Source: Lachnospiraceae bacterium
Lineage (GTDB): Bacteria > Bacillota > Clostridia > Lachnospirales > Lachnospiraceae
Direction: 5' to 3'
DNA: 45,690 nucleotides
Assembly (NCBI GenBank): GCA_029006155.1
Contig: JAQXGF010000047.1
Span: forward strand, 1 to 45,690
Shown here: in pieces, positions 26,262 to 35,152 of the stretch
Layout: every line of letters begins with the position of its first letter
Position numbering within the stretch: position 1 is the stretch's first letter
The notes under the pieces: generated by a model
What the model saw: only the letters and a program-made list of their open reading frames with translations
The model's database searches: none
Told to the model about the DNA's origin: nothing
Translations under genes and position numbers: made by a program

Positions 26262-28424
26262 ATGAACCGAAGCAGATGGATGAAGATAACGGCAGCATTC
26301 TTTGCATGGATGCTGTGTTTTACGATATTGTCCCGTGCGGCGGATCAGGCGGGGATCGCGGCGGTGCAGGTGCAGAAGCCGGAGAGCCGGATGATTTTGC
26401 ACACCGTCACAGCAGCCGGGAAGGTCGTACAGAACCGGGAAGTGGCGATCGTGACGGAGCCGGATGAGCGCGTGGTGGAGATCGCAGTGGAAAAAGGGCA
26501 GAAGGTCGCAAAGGGGGATCTGCTCTTTGTGGTAGATACGGAGCTGCTGCAGGAGAAGATCCTGAATCAGAAGCAGGAAATCGAGAAGCAGAAGCTGCAG
26601 CTTGGTGATGCGGGCAGTCAGCAGGATGTCCGGGCAGCGCAGAAGGCAAATGAGCAGGCGTCTGCGGCAGAGCAGTACAGCCTCTCGACGAAAAAAGCGC
26701 AGGTACAGGTAAGCAGGGCAAAGCGGGATCTGGATGACGCGAAGCAGGAGCTTACCGATTACCGCAAAAAAAACGGAAACGGAAGTACGACGACAGACAA
26801 TACCGTGGAAGAGACGCTGCAGAATGCGCTGGAAGAAAAGACAGCTGCATATCTGGATGCGCAAAAAGAGCTGACGGCCCTACAGTGGCGGATCGAACAT
26901 GCAGTGAACACCGCGCTAAACGGGACCGGGGCACAGCTTGTGAAGAACGGGACGAGTGTGACACAGGCGGCGGAGGAAGAATCTTTCATTTTAGAAGAAA
27001 AAGAGAGTGAGTTTGAAGATGATGGAGCTGTAGATTTGCCCGGGCTATCTTATTTGGCGAATGCATCGGAACTGTTTATTGGTCATGTGGAAATGATCGA
27101 GCAGGAGGACATGCCTACAGTAGAAGAGACAAGTCAGGGATTCGATGCAACGGCAGAACTTTCAGGAGAAAATGCTGATATACCGCTGGATCAGTCAATG
27201 GGACTTTCGGAGCAGGATACAAGACAGAACGACGAAGCGGATGTGGACATCGACATTATAATTGCACCTTCCGATCAGGATTCCAATACAGGCTCAGATC
27301 AGTCGGATTCATCCACAAATCTGCCTTCCGGTTCGACAGTCCCCCCCGGTGCGGATGCTTCTGTGATTTCGCCCATCACACCTGACGAGAGTGATACCAC
27401 CACCCAGCCGTCCACGCCCGATCGTGATCGTACAGATAACACCGCCACACCGTCACAGACGGATCAAAAGAAGCTGGAACAGCAGGTGCGCGACACCTAC
27501 GCGCCGGAACTGGATGCGGCGATGAAAAAGGTCGAGACGGCAAAGAAGGAGAAGGAAGCCGCAGAGCAGGCGCTTGTGCAGTATCAGCAGGAGCAGCTTA
27601 CCGCAGCGGATGCATCCGGGAAAGAACAGGAACGCCAGCTCTTGGCGGCGGTGCAGACGGCAAGGGATGCCTATGAAGATGCAGCGCTGGCAGCCAATGA
27701 AGCGGCAGTGACAGCAGGCCGGGCCGTAGCGACTGCCGGGATTGGAGATGCATCGGACAGCACGCTGGCGATCGGGGAGATCACGGTGGAGCAGATGGAG
27801 CTACAGCTGGAGAAGCTGGAACGGCTGCTGGAGACGGATGGAGCGGTCCGTGCGCCGTCGGATGGACTGATTACCGAAATCGCTGTGAATACCGGGGAGC
27901 GGACGGCGGATACGCCGGCAATCCGTATGGCGGATCTGACAAAAGGCTATCGGTTTACAGCGGAACTGACGAAGGAGCAGGAAAAATACATCGGCGCAGG
28001 GGATGAAGTGACCCTCACGGACAGCAGGCGCAATCAGCTGGAACAGCTGGCGGTGGAATCCGTGGCGGCCGACGAGGAAAATGAGGGCGTCTATGAGATC
28101 AGTGTGCCGCTGCCGGATGACACGCTGGAGCTCGGGGCGGCTGCCGTGCTGGACTACAGCAGCCCGTCGCAGACGTATGCGACCTGTGTGCCGCTTGCCG
28201 CACTCCATCTGGATGAACGGAATCAGCCGTATGTCCTCACGTATGACGAGCAGGATTCGGTGCTCGGCAAGGAGCTGCGGGCGCGCAAAGTCAGTGTAAA
28301 CATTCTGGATCAGAACGAATCATATGCGGCACTCGCCGACGGGAGCATTTCCAGCCAGGATGAAGTGATCGTGTCTGCGGACAAGGCCGTGGATGACGGC
28401 AGCCGCATCCGGTTAGAATCCTAG
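26262..28424 (+). CDS. Membrane-fusion/efflux adaptor (HlyD/RND type) with large acidic insert
   Basis: 720 aa, nearly twice the usual 350-450. One N-terminal membrane anchor (ITAAFFAWMLCFTILS) is followed by the first half of a lipoyl domain (GKVVQNREVAIV, VEKGQKVAKGDLLFVVD). A long coiled coil follows (about residues 85-235). Residues about 240-403 are an acidic Ser/Thr/Pro/Asp-rich stretch of low complexity. Then comes a second coiled coil (about 404-510), the other lipoyl half (VRAPSDGLITEIAVNTGE) and the beta-barrel and membrane-proximal domains. The insert lies at the coiled-coil tip and its first half is visibly AT-richer than the flanks. AGGAG lies 6 bases before ATG 26262. Adaptors of this type join an inner-membrane transporter to extracytoplasmic partners; the partner here is probably the next gene. 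Confidence 0.85.
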   Translation: MNRSRWMKITAAFFAWMLCFTILSRAADQAGIAAVQVQKPESRMILHTVTAAGKVVQNREVAIVTEPDERVVEIAVEKGQKVAKGDLLFVVDTELLQEKILNQKQEIEKQKLQLGDAGSQQDVRAAQKANEQASAAEQYSLSTKKAQVQVSRAKRDLDDAKQELTDYRKKNGNGSTTTDNTVEETLQNALEEKTAAYLDAQKELTALQWRIEHAVNTALNGTGAQLVKNGTSVTQAAEEESFILEEKESEFEDDGAVDLPGLSYLANASELFIGHVEMIEQEDMPTVEETSQGFDATAELSGENADIPLDQSMGLSEQDTRQNDEADVDIDIIIAPSDQDSNTGSDQSDSSTNLPSGSTVPPGADASVISPITPDESDTTTQPSTPDRDRTDNTATPSQTDQKKLEQQVRDTYAPELDAAMKKVETAKKEKEAAEQALVQYQQEQLTAADASGKEQERQLLAAVQTARDAYEDAALAANEAAVTAGRAVATAGIGDASDSTLAIGEITVEQMELQLEKLERLLETDGAVRAPSDGLITEIAVNTGERTADTPAIRMADLTKGYRFTAELTKEQEKYIGAGDEVTLTDSRRNQLEQLAVESVAADEENEGVYEISVPLPDDTLELGAAAVLDYSSPSQTYATCVPLAALHLDERNQPYVLTYDEQDSVLGKELRARKVSVNILDQNESYAALADGSISSQDEVIVSADKAVDDGSRIRLES

Positions 28425-28512
28425 GTAGAAAATTTCGCATTTCAGGTGTGTAAAATAGGAAGGAAAAAGACCGAGCAGCGGAATATGAGAACACGATCAT
28501 GGAGTAAACGAT

Positions 28513-29496
28513 GTGAGAATGGATAAAAAAGAAAACTATATAAAACTATGCGCTGCACTTTTGCTCTATCTGGCCGCGGTGCGCAGCAATGCGCATGTAC
28601 AGGCGCGCGCCGGGTATGCGGCGGCTTTTCTGCATGGCGGAGCGGTGACGGCAAAAGAAGCAGAGCAAATCTGCGAGGCGGAGGCGAAACAGGAAGATCC
28701 GGCTGCGTTCTGCTTTTTTGGCGAACAGTCGGATACCGCTTTTTTTTGTCAGGAAACCGGAAATGAGGCTGTGGCAGACCAGATCCGGATCACCGGAAAT
28801 GCAGAGCTGCTCATGCCGGGGAGCAATCCGCTCTCCTTTCAGAAAAATGGCTGCTATCTGGATGCGGAAACCGCCTACACATTATTTGGCACGGACGACG
28901 TCGCAGGACAGCTCGTGCGAAGCGGCGATCAGAGCTGGCAGGTACTCGGCACCTTTGACAGCCTGCAAAAAGAAATGCTTTGTGTAGCGGAAGAGAAAAC
29001 GCCCCTGGATCGGATCCTGCTTCTGTCATCGGACGGCAGGCGGGGAGCGGATGAATTGGAGCAGCTCTTGCTGCGAGATGGCCTTGGCGGGGATGTTGTT
29101 GATTTTACGGTGCCAACCGCACTGGTACAGGATCTGCTGCTGATTGTTCCGTTGTTGCTTTTTGCCTGTGCCGCGAAATGGCTGATGCGAGGCATGTCAA
29201 GTGCCGGTTTTCGGCTGACCGTGACTGCCGCTTTTGTGCTTGCCGGAATCTGGTATCTTACCCAAAATCTGCACATTCCGACCGACCTGATCCCGACCCG
29301 CTGGTCTGATTTTTCGTTCTGGAGTACCACGTGGATGCAGCAAAAACAGAATTTTCTCCTCATTTTAAAAAGTGCGGCAGGCGAGGCATCTCTCGATATG
29401 CTCTGGTATGCGATGTGCGCAGTACTGGAAAATACGCTGGCGGTCTGCCTTTTAGGTACAATAAAATTCGGAGATCCGGATGTGAAAAATTGCTGA
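28513..29496 (+). CDS. Membrane protein with MacB-like extracytoplasmic region
   Basis: 327 aa, not recognised with certainty. An N-terminal membrane segment (LCAALLLYLAAV) is followed by about 180 extracytoplasmic residues. Within these, YLDAETAYTLFGTDDVAGQL followed by VLGTF resembles the periplasmic core domain of MacB/FtsX permeases. Three further membrane segments follow (DLLLIVPLLLFACAAKWL, VTAAFVLAGIWYL, and one near the C-terminus). The length and segment number are those of a reduced ABC3 permease without its ATPase. GTG 28513 has GGAG 8 bases upstream; an ATG lies two codons later. It follows the adaptor by 88 bases and is probably co-transcribed, so the pair may form a MacA/MacB-like unit. 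Confidence 0.6.
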   Translation: MRMDKKENYIKLCAALLLYLAAVRSNAHVQARAGYAAAFLHGGAVTAKEAEQICEAEAKQEDPAAFCFFGEQSDTAFFCQETGNEAVADQIRITGNAELLMPGSNPLSFQKNGCYLDAETAYTLFGTDDVAGQLVRSGDQSWQVLGTFDSLQKEMLCVAEEKTPLDRILLLSSDGRRGADELEQLLLRDGLGGDVVDFTVPTALVQDLLLIVPLLLFACAAKWLMRGMSSAGFRLTVTAAFVLAGIWYLTQNLHIPTDLIPTRWSDFSFWSTTWMQQKQNFLLILKSAAGEASLDMLWYAMCAVLENTLAVCLLGTIKFGDPDVKNC

Positions 29497-29497
29497 C

Positions 29498-29526
29498 TTG
29501 TTATTTTTTTCTGACAATGATAGAAT
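29498..29526 (+). promoter_or_regulatory. Promoter candidate for the ThrE pair
   Basis: TTGTTA at 29498-29503 and TAGAAT at 29521-29526 are 17 bases apart and follow the previous stop directly. If used, translation of the next gene must begin downstream of about 29533. Confidence 0.4.
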
Positions 29527-30391
29527 GACGCGGAGAGTGAAGAATGTTCCGACATCAACCAGGAAAGTGGAGGAAGCCTGTAGCATCAGGCAGACAGAGC
29601 GCGTGGAGAATCAGACAAATCAGCAAAATAAAATAGAAAACCGCCTCATCCGGTGTATTCTGGATGCGGGTGAGGTGATACTCAAATCCGGCGGGGAGAT
29701 CAACCGGGTCGAGGATACGATGGCGCGGATGTGCCGGGCCTATGGATTTGTGCGGACGGATGTGTTTACGATCACGTCCTCGATCGTGATCACGGTGTAT
29801 ACGGCAGGTGGCGAGATTCTGACGCAGACACGCCGGATCCGTGGATATGACATGAATCTGGACCGCATCCACAGGATGAATCAGCTGGCCAGAGAGGTGT
29901 GCGAGGCTCCGATCGAGATCGGGGAGCTGGAGCGGCGCATCCATGAGATCCAGAATACGAAAGAACTGGCGCTGTGGAAGATGATGCTTTTATATGGAGC
30001 AAATGCGGCGGTATTTTCTGTATTTTTCGGCGGTGGGTTTGCGGAGGCACTGTTTGGCGCACTGACCGGAATGGGGCTTTGTCTGCTGCTGCATGCGACG
30101 GAACATATTTTCACAAATGAGATCGTATGCTATGCATGCTGCTCTGCGATCGGAGGTCTGTTTCTTGGACTGATCCGGAAGTATGTCATGGCCTATGAAG
30201 TCGATCCTGCCCTGATGGGCAATATCATGCTGCTGATCCCGGGGATCCCGTTTACGAATTCGATCCGGGATATGCTAAGCGGTGATACGATGTCGGGGCT
30301 TTTGCGGATGTGCGAATGCCTGCTTCGGACGGTCGCAGTGGCAGCCGGGTTCGTCGGTGTGATGACGCTGCTCGGGGTCGCGGGGATGTGA
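29525..30391 (+). CDS. Threonine/serine exporter family, large subunit (YjjP/ThrE N-terminal type)
   Basis: 288 aa from the ATG at 29525. The family domain begins LIRCILDAGEVILKSGGEIN and continues DTMARMCRAYGF, with VFTITSSIVITV. Five membrane segments follow in the C-terminal half, with the conserved LIPGIPFTNSIRDML. In ThrE these features belong to one long protein; here, as in many Firmicutes and in YjjP/YjjB, they are split over two adjacent genes. The role is export of small amino acids or dicarboxylates. The start is uncertain because ATG 29525 has no ribosome site and overlaps a promoter candidate; GTG codons at 29567 and 29603 are alternatives. Confidence 0.85.
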   Translation: MTRRVKNVPTSTRKVEEACSIRQTERVENQTNQQNKIENRLIRCILDAGEVILKSGGEINRVEDTMARMCRAYGFVRTDVFTITSSIVITVYTAGGEILTQTRRIRGYDMNLDRIHRMNQLAREVCEAPIEIGELERRIHEIQNTKELALWKMMLLYGANAAVFSVFFGGGFAEALFGALTGMGLCLLLHATEHIFTNEIVCYACCSAIGGLFLGLIRKYVMAYEVDPALMGNIMLLIPGIPFTNSIRDMLSGDTMSGLLRMCECLLRTVAVAAGFVGVMTLLGVAGM

Positions 30392-30420
30392 AGATGAACA
30401 GAAAAGCGGGGAAATAGAAA

Positions 30421-30879
30421 TTGGAGACACGGGAAATTTTACAGATTATCATGGCCGGACTCGGAAGCATCGGCTTTGCATTGATTTTTCAGCTGCGCGG
30501 TACGAAGCTAATCACGATCGGGATCGGCGGAGCCTTATCATGGTTTATTTTTCTGGTCGGACAGATGCGGGGAAATGCGCTGATCGGGCTGTTTCTGGCG
30601 GTGACGGTGGCGGCGCTGACTGCAGAGCTGCAGGCACGCATCCGCCGCACGCCGGTGCTGGTCATGGAAGTACCATTGCTCGTCCCACTGATTCCGGGAG
30701 GCGATCTGTACCGTATGACGGTATCGATCATGAAAAATGGGATTGAGGCGTCCCTCGGTGCATTTGTCTGGCTCGTGCAGGAGGTCTTCATCATCGCCGC
30801 GGGTGTGATCTGTGTGCAGACAGCAGTGACCGCGGTAGTGAAGGTCAGCAGGAGCAGACGGCATACAGAGCATATCTGA
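30421..30879 (+). CDS. Threonine/serine exporter family, small subunit (YjjB/ThrE C-terminal type)
   Basis: 152 aa with four or five membrane segments. LVPLIPGGDLYRMTVSIM is the conserved PGG motif of the ThrE C-terminal half. It completes the split transporter encoded just upstream, 29 bases away. It appears to start with TTG at 30421, with GGGGA 8 bases upstream; the first ATG (30451) would remove part of the first membrane segment. It is convergent with the metallophosphoesterase gene. Confidence 0.85.
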   Translation: METREILQIIMAGLGSIGFALIFQLRGTKLITIGIGGALSWFIFLVGQMRGNALIGLFLAVTVAALTAELQARIRRTPVLVMEVPLLVPLIPGGDLYRMTVSIMKNGIEASLGAFVWLVQEVFIIAAGVICVQTAVTAVVKVSRSRRHTEHI

Positions 30880-30925
30880 CAGACGGTGAGCAGCGTTGAT
30901 TATAATGAAAAATAAAAATGAGCAA

Positions 30926-30957
30926 GCAGCGAAGCGGATTGCGAATATCCGCGCTGC
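30926..30957 (-). terminator. Hairpin between yjjB-type gene and metallophosphoesterase
   Basis: GCAGC + GCGGAT (30926-30939) pairs with ATCCGC + GCTGC (30947-30957), 11 pairs with a 3-base bulge. On the minus strand a T-rich stretch follows after about 7 bases, so it probably ends the metallophosphoesterase transcript. It also belongs to a dispersed element seen at 11737. Confidence 0.5.
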
Positions 30958-30962
30958 CCGAT

Positions 30963-32219
30963 TCAGGATAAAAATGTCACATCCACCTCCACGACCTCGC
31001 TGTCCGTCCCGATCCGCATGGCCGGCCCCCAGACGCCGACGCCGGAGGTGACGATGCTGGTCGTGTTGCCGAGGACGAGCTTGCCGCAGGAATTTTTCCA
31101 GCCGATCCGTGTCGTGATGTTGCCGGGGAAGAGCTGACCGTCGTGTGTGTGACCGGAGAGAACGAGGTCGGCACCTGCAGCCGCGAGCTCAGAGAGTTCA
31201 GATGGCTGATGGTCGATCACGAGTACCGGACGTGAAGCATCGAGCGGCCGGATCAGCTCAGCGGCCGTCTTGCGGATGATGCCGCTCTTCTGGCGGCAGG
31301 AGGCATCGAGCCGCCCGATCAGATAAAAAGCATCGTCGATGAGCACAGTCTCATCCTTTAAAAGCCGGATATTTGCATCGACGAGAAACTGATCCATACG
31401 GGGATCACTCGTCGTGGCGGCACTTCCGGAATCAAAAGTAAAGCCGGCGAGGATTACCTCATCAATATCGTGATTGCCCCAGCAGGCGTAGGAGCCATAG
31501 GTACTGGAAAGACTGCGGAATACAGCAGCGATTTCCTCTGGCTGACTGATCGCATCAAAATCATTGTCAAAGATGTCACCGGCATAGACAATCAGGTCCG
31601 GCTGCATCTGGTCAATGATTTTTTTCATTTTCCGGGCGTGTGGCAGACCGATGCTTCCACCGAGGTGCAGGTCTGCGACGAGGGCGATGCGCAGTGTGGA
31701 AGGATCGCCGGGCGATGTTCCGGGCTGGCCCTGAGAAGTCGGAAGTATGGAAGTCGCATCAGGATTTCGGTGGAACCGCTTGGGGAGTTTCACGTCATAA
31801 TGCTTTTTCTTAATTTTTCCGGCATGGATGATTCCGTATACAGAGAGCAAAATGACGCCAAAGAAAATGATCCCGCCGGAGATGCGGTAGCTGTTCACAT
31901 CGATCGGATCAAAGAGCGACCGTTTCCGGAACAGGCGCAGCAGAATGCGGACAAAGTCGAACAGCAGCAAAAAGATCAGCATGTACATCAGGGTGCCGAT
32001 CCAGTAGTTACTGATAACGCGGGCAACCTGCTTGGCTTTTCCACGGCCGAAAGCGGCAGCAAGCGGACTTAAGGCAATGAGCACATAGCAGATGAGAAAT
32101 GGAACGATGAACCAGAGCGTTCCAAGAAAAGAATGCAGCGTGCCGAACCAGAGCAGCATCCGGCTGATGAGATAGAGATTGAGTAAAACGTAAAGTGGGG
32201 AGAGCAATACAGCACCCAT
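30963..32219 (-). CDS. Membrane-anchored metallophosphoesterase
   Basis: 418 aa. Residues 1-140 hold about four membrane segments. A calcineurin-like phosphoesterase domain follows with all five metal motifs: VADLHLGG, AGDIFDND, WGNHDID, IDHQP and SGHTHDGQ. This is the YaeI/YkuE type, whose known members hydrolyse phospholipid headgroup or other phosphodiester bonds near the membrane, but the substrate here is unknown. A Pro/Ser/Gly-rich linker (about residues 152-172) joins the parts. GGAGG lies 6 bases before the ATG. It lies downstream of the next minus-strand gene, but a strong terminator separates them, so it has its own promoter, which I did not locate. Confidence 0.9.
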   Translation of the reverse strand: MGAVLLSPLYVLLNLYLISRMLLWFGTLHSFLGTLWFIVPFLICYVLIALSPLAAAFGRGKAKQVARVISNYWIGTLMYMLIFLLLFDFVRILLRLFRKRSLFDPIDVNSYRISGGIIFFGVILLSVYGIIHAGKIKKKHYDVKLPKRFHRNPDATSILPTSQGQPGTSPGDPSTLRIALVADLHLGGSIGLPHARKMKKIIDQMQPDLIVYAGDIFDNDFDAISQPEEIAAVFRSLSSTYGSYACWGNHDIDEVILAGFTFDSGSAATTSDPRMDQFLVDANIRLLKDETVLIDDAFYLIGRLDASCRQKSGIIRKTAAELIRPLDASRPVLVIDHQPSELSELAAAGADLVLSGHTHDGQLFPGNITTRIGWKNSCGKLVLGNTTSIVTSGVGVWGPAMRIGTDSEVVEVDVTFLS

Positions 32220-32295
32220 AAAAGACCTCCATGTCTTAAAAATCAGAATCCTGCAGCAAAGCAGGGATAAACCTATCTGGATCGTTGTTTGCAGG

Positions 32296-32335
32296 AAAAA
32301 AGAGAACCGCCGTACTCACATTTACGGCGGCTCTC
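32296..32335 (-). terminator. Rho-independent terminator of the secreted-protein gene
   Basis: GAGAaCCGCCGTA (32302-32314) pairs with TACGGCGGcTCTC (32323-32335), 12 pairs and one mismatch. On the minus strand it is followed by TTTTTT (32301-32296). Confidence 0.85.
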
Positions 32336-32394
32336 ATATGATACAGATTATCAGGATCTGCGCTCACGCGGATCAATCCATAACGTTCGGATGC

Positions 32395-33393
32395 TTACTC
32401 AGCAACGACCTCAGTCGTCTCTTCAACGGCACCGGTCTCAGCTTCTGCGATCAGGTTATCTGCGACATTGTCCAGAGAGGTAGCATCGCCAGCTGCAACT
32501 GCATCGATTGCTTCCTGCGGAACGGTGATCGTAGCAACGTCGCCGTAAGAGGTGGTAGCGTTGATGGAGAAGTCATTCAGTACGAGCTCTGCGCTGGTAC
32601 CGTCCTCGCTTGCCAGTGCGGAAGCGATCAGAGAATTCAGGACAGTCAGGTCGCTGTCATTCATATCCATCGTCATGCTGACCGGAAGGTAGGTAGCAGC
32701 GTCTACAAAATAGGTGATGTTCAGCTTCAGGCCATCCAGATACTGCATTGCCGTAGCGACATTTGCATCAGAGGTCAGATCTTCGCCAGCCAGCTCGGAA
32801 ACCTTGTTCAGGACGGTGTCCAGAGTGGAGGAATCGATCACGGTGGTGAGCTGATAGCACTCAGTGCCGTTTACGGTAGCTGCTTCCGGAGCGAGGGTAA
32901 AGGTAAGACCCCAGTCTGCCAGATCTGCTGCAGTCAGAGACTTGGAGAGATCCATCAGGGAAGTCATATCGATGTTTGCATCCTTGCTGTATGCCCAGGA
33001 ACCTTCGTCGTCTGCGGACTCCTTTGTGAAGGAGTAGGTCTCCAGTCCGCCATCCTCAGCGGTTACAGAGTAGTTCTTCATCTCGATGTGCTGACCCTGG
33101 CCAAGTGCGGAGAGATCGATGCTGCCGGTCATCTCGGTTGCGACCGGATCCATCGTAGCATTCACATCAAAGGTACCGTTCATCGTGATACCGAGAGAAG
33201 AATCCGTTGTGCCGTCGCTTACATTGATCGCTGCGTCCAGATTCATCCCCATGGACATGGACATGCCGGATACGTCAGCAGTCGCGTCGGTCATTTTCTG
33301 GTAGAGGCTGTCAGCGGTCTCTGCGCTGTCAAAACCACACAGCATGGAAGCTGCGCCAAGTACGGTGAGTCCAAGTAATAATTTTTTCTTCAT
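32395..33393 (-). CDS. Secreted protein of LolA-like/DUF6612 type
   Basis: 332 aa. A signal peptide is clear (KKKLLLGLTVLGAASMLCGF). The cysteine at the end is preceded by SML rather than a proper lipobox, so lipidation is doubtful. The mature part is acidic and Met/Asp/Thr-rich. Alternating beta strands, the motif YQKMTDATADVSGMSMSMGM, and SWAYSKD and YFVDAATYLPVSMTM, are like the DUF6612/LolA-fold proteins of Gram-positives, whose function is unknown. The C-terminus is Glu/Ala/Thr-rich. AAAGGAA lies 8 bases before the ATG. It is monocistronic, with a strong extended -10 promoter and a strong terminator, suggesting high expression. Confidence 0.7.
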   Translation of the reverse strand: MKKKLLLGLTVLGAASMLCGFDSAETADSLYQKMTDATADVSGMSMSMGMNLDAAINVSDGTTDSSLGITMNGTFDVNATMDPVATEMTGSIDLSALGQGQHIEMKNYSVTAEDGGLETYSFTKESADDEGSWAYSKDANIDMTSLMDLSKSLTAADLADWGLTFTLAPEAATVNGTECYQLTTVIDSSTLDTVLNKVSELAGEDLTSDANVATAMQYLDGLKLNITYFVDAATYLPVSMTMDMNDSDLTVLNSLIASALASEDGTSAELVLNDFSINATTSYGDVATITVPQEAIDAVAAGDATSLDNVADNLIAEAETGAVEETTEVVAE

Positions 33394-33479
33394 AACTCAG
33401 ATTCCTTTCTTATTAAAATAATAGTTGTGCGAGATGCCCGGATCCAATGGTTGGACGGGGAGCACCATCCGTTCAGAAT

Positions 33480-33508
33480 ATTATAGCACCCTTCATTTTC
33501 AGTGTCCA
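33480..33508 (-). promoter_or_regulatory. Strong extended -10 promoter for the secreted-protein gene
   Basis: On the minus strand TGGACA (33508-33503) and a perfect TATAAT (33485-33480) are 17 bases apart, with TGC immediately before the -10 box. Confidence 0.75.
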
Positions 33509-33569
33509 GAGAAGAACCGAATCTGTGCGAAAATTAAGGAATTCTGAAGGTTTACGCGAAAAAATTTCC

Positions 33570-33597
33570 TTGAATAATAAGGGGAGTGTGGTATATT
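33570..33597 (+). promoter_or_regulatory. Promoter for folC
   Basis: TTGAAT at 33570-33575 and TATATT at 33592-33597 are 16 bases apart, with TGG before the -10 box. It is divergent from the strong promoter at 33480-33508. Confidence 0.6.
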
Positions 33598-33639
33598 AAC
33601 TCCGTAGGAAAGGCATTTACATAAGAAAAGGAAACCAGG

Positions 33640-34950
33640 ATGGATTATACAGAAGCGGTTGCATACATAGAGGAAGTACCAAAGTTTACAAAGAAGAACA
33701 AACCGGAGAACACGTGGGAGCTGCTTGAGCGGATCGGGCACCCGGAGCGTAGGATGAAGGTGATCCACGTGGCAGGGACAAATGGAAAAGGTTCGGTCTG
33801 CGCATTTCTCTCGTCGATCCTGACGCATGCCGGATACCGGACGGGGCTGTTTACTTCCCCGCATCTGGTTCATATCACAGAGCGCTTTCAGATCAACGGA
33901 GAAGAGGTCTCGCAGGAGTGTTTTACCTGGGCCTTTGCAGAGGTAAAAAAGGCGATCGACGCGATGGTAGCGGACGGATATGCGCATCCGGCCTATTTTG
34001 AATTGCTCTTTGCGGCTGGACTTTTGATTTTCCAGCGGGAGCAGGTCGAGTATCTGGTGCTGGAGACCGGGCTTGGCGGGCGGCTGGACGCGACGAATCT
34101 GGTCGAGCATCCGATCGCGACCGTGCTCACGACGATCAGCCTCGACCATATGGAATACCTCGGGGATACGGTCGAAAAGATCGCGCGGGAAAAGGCCGGG
34201 ATCATCAAGGAAGGTGTGCCGGTGATCTTTGACGGGCGCAATCCAAAGTCGCGCGAAGTGATCCTTGCAGTGGCGAAAGAGAAGCATGCGCCGGTGTGGG
34301 AATATCGGCAGGAGATGTGTAAAATACTGGATAAGACGGACAAAAGCATTGATTTTCTGCTGGATTGCAGTTATGATGAAAAGAATGGCAGCACACTTGC
34401 GATTACCGTGCCGTATCTGGCAGAGTATCAGCTGGTGAACAGTTCGCTCGCAGTCGGGACGATCCACAGGATTGATCCGCAGCATGTGGTCAGTGATGCG
34501 GTGATCGCGGAAGGGATCCGCAGCACAAGATGGCAGGGGCGCATGGAGACGGTGCTTCCGGGTGTCGTGCTGGATGGCGCGCACAATGCAGATGGCATCA
34601 AAGAGTTTATCCGTACCGTCGTCGGCGTGCAGGAGCATCGGAGTGTATCGCTGCTGTTTTCTGCGGTGGTGGAAAAGGAGTACGAGAAAATGATCGCAGA
34701 GATCTGTGAGAGCGTACATCCGACGTCCATCGTCGTGACGCAGATTGACGGCGCGCGTGTCGTCCCGGCGGAAGTATTATCCGGTGTATTTCGGAAGTAT
34801 ACGGACGCTGAGATTTTTACCGAGCCGGATGTGGAGCAGGCATTTGCAAAGGCACTGGATGAAAAAGGCGACGGGATGCTGTTCTGCGCAGGTTCCCTGT
34901 ATCTGGTAGGGGACATCAAGGCGATTCTGCAGCGGCGGGAAAAACATTGA
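33640..34950 (+). CDS. folC: Bifunctional folylpolyglutamate synthase/dihydrofolate synthase
   Basis: 436 aa, the usual length. The enzyme adds glutamate to dihydropteroate and to folates using ATP in the cytoplasm. The P-loop HVAGTNGKGS has Lys50 and Ser52. TSPHLVHITERFQING and LETGLGGRLDATN are the omega-loop and substrate motifs, and LDGAHNADGIKEF is the C-terminal domain signature. AAAGGA lies 7 bases before the ATG. No other folate gene is nearby. A 6-bp hairpin (34954-34973) lies after the stop without a T tract, so read-through into the small gene at 34994 is likely. Confidence 0.95.
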   Translation: MDYTEAVAYIEEVPKFTKKNKPENTWELLERIGHPERRMKVIHVAGTNGKGSVCAFLSSILTHAGYRTGLFTSPHLVHITERFQINGEEVSQECFTWAFAEVKKAIDAMVADGYAHPAYFELLFAAGLLIFQREQVEYLVLETGLGGRLDATNLVEHPIATVLTTISLDHMEYLGDTVEKIAREKAGIIKEGVPVIFDGRNPKSREVILAVAKEKHAPVWEYRQEMCKILDKTDKSIDFLLDCSYDEKNGSTLAITVPYLAEYQLVNSSLAVGTIHRIDPQHVVSDAVIAEGIRSTRWQGRMETVLPGVVLDGAHNADGIKEFIRTVVGVQEHRSVSLLFSAVVEKEYEKMIAEICESVHPTSIVVTQIDGARVVPAEVLSGVFRKYTDAEIFTEPDVEQAFAKALDEKGDGMLFCAGSLYLVGDIKAILQRREKH

Positions 34951-34993
34951 GAACCGTATCGTATTTTATACGGGAAGAAAGTCAGGGGATAGA

Positions 34994-35152
34994 ATGATTA
35001 ATTACGAAGAAGAACTGAAGAAATACCATCCGAGCATGGATGTCAATGAGGCGGAGGATGCGATCTACAGCCGTGATCTGACAGATGTGACGGATATCCT
35101 GCGGGAGATGATGAAGGACGAGAAGAAAAATAAAAGGCAGGGGATGGCATGA
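34994..35152 (+). CDS. Small acidic protein of 52 residues
   Basis: The ATG follows AGGGGA by 4 bases, and the stop overlaps the next start as ATGA (35149-35152), so it is almost certainly translated. The sequence is hydrophilic and helical: MINYEEELKKYHPSMDVNEA, then EDAIYSRDLTDVTDILREMM, then a Lys-rich tail. I do not recognise a named domain. Its fixed coupling to the zinc-ribbon/TPR gene suggests the two products act together. Confidence 0.75.
   Translation: MINYEEELKKYHPSMDVNEAEDAIYSRDLTDVTDILREMMKDEKKNKRQGMA

Noticed and set aside
31470-33378. Long plus-strand frames opposite the metallophosphoesterase and secreted-protein genes
   Set aside because: The minus-strand genes have all family motifs, signal peptide, promoter and terminator; the plus frames have none.
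33499-34719. Minus-strand frame of about 400 codons opposite folC
   Set aside because: folC is unmistakable on the plus strand; the antisense frame has shadow-type composition.
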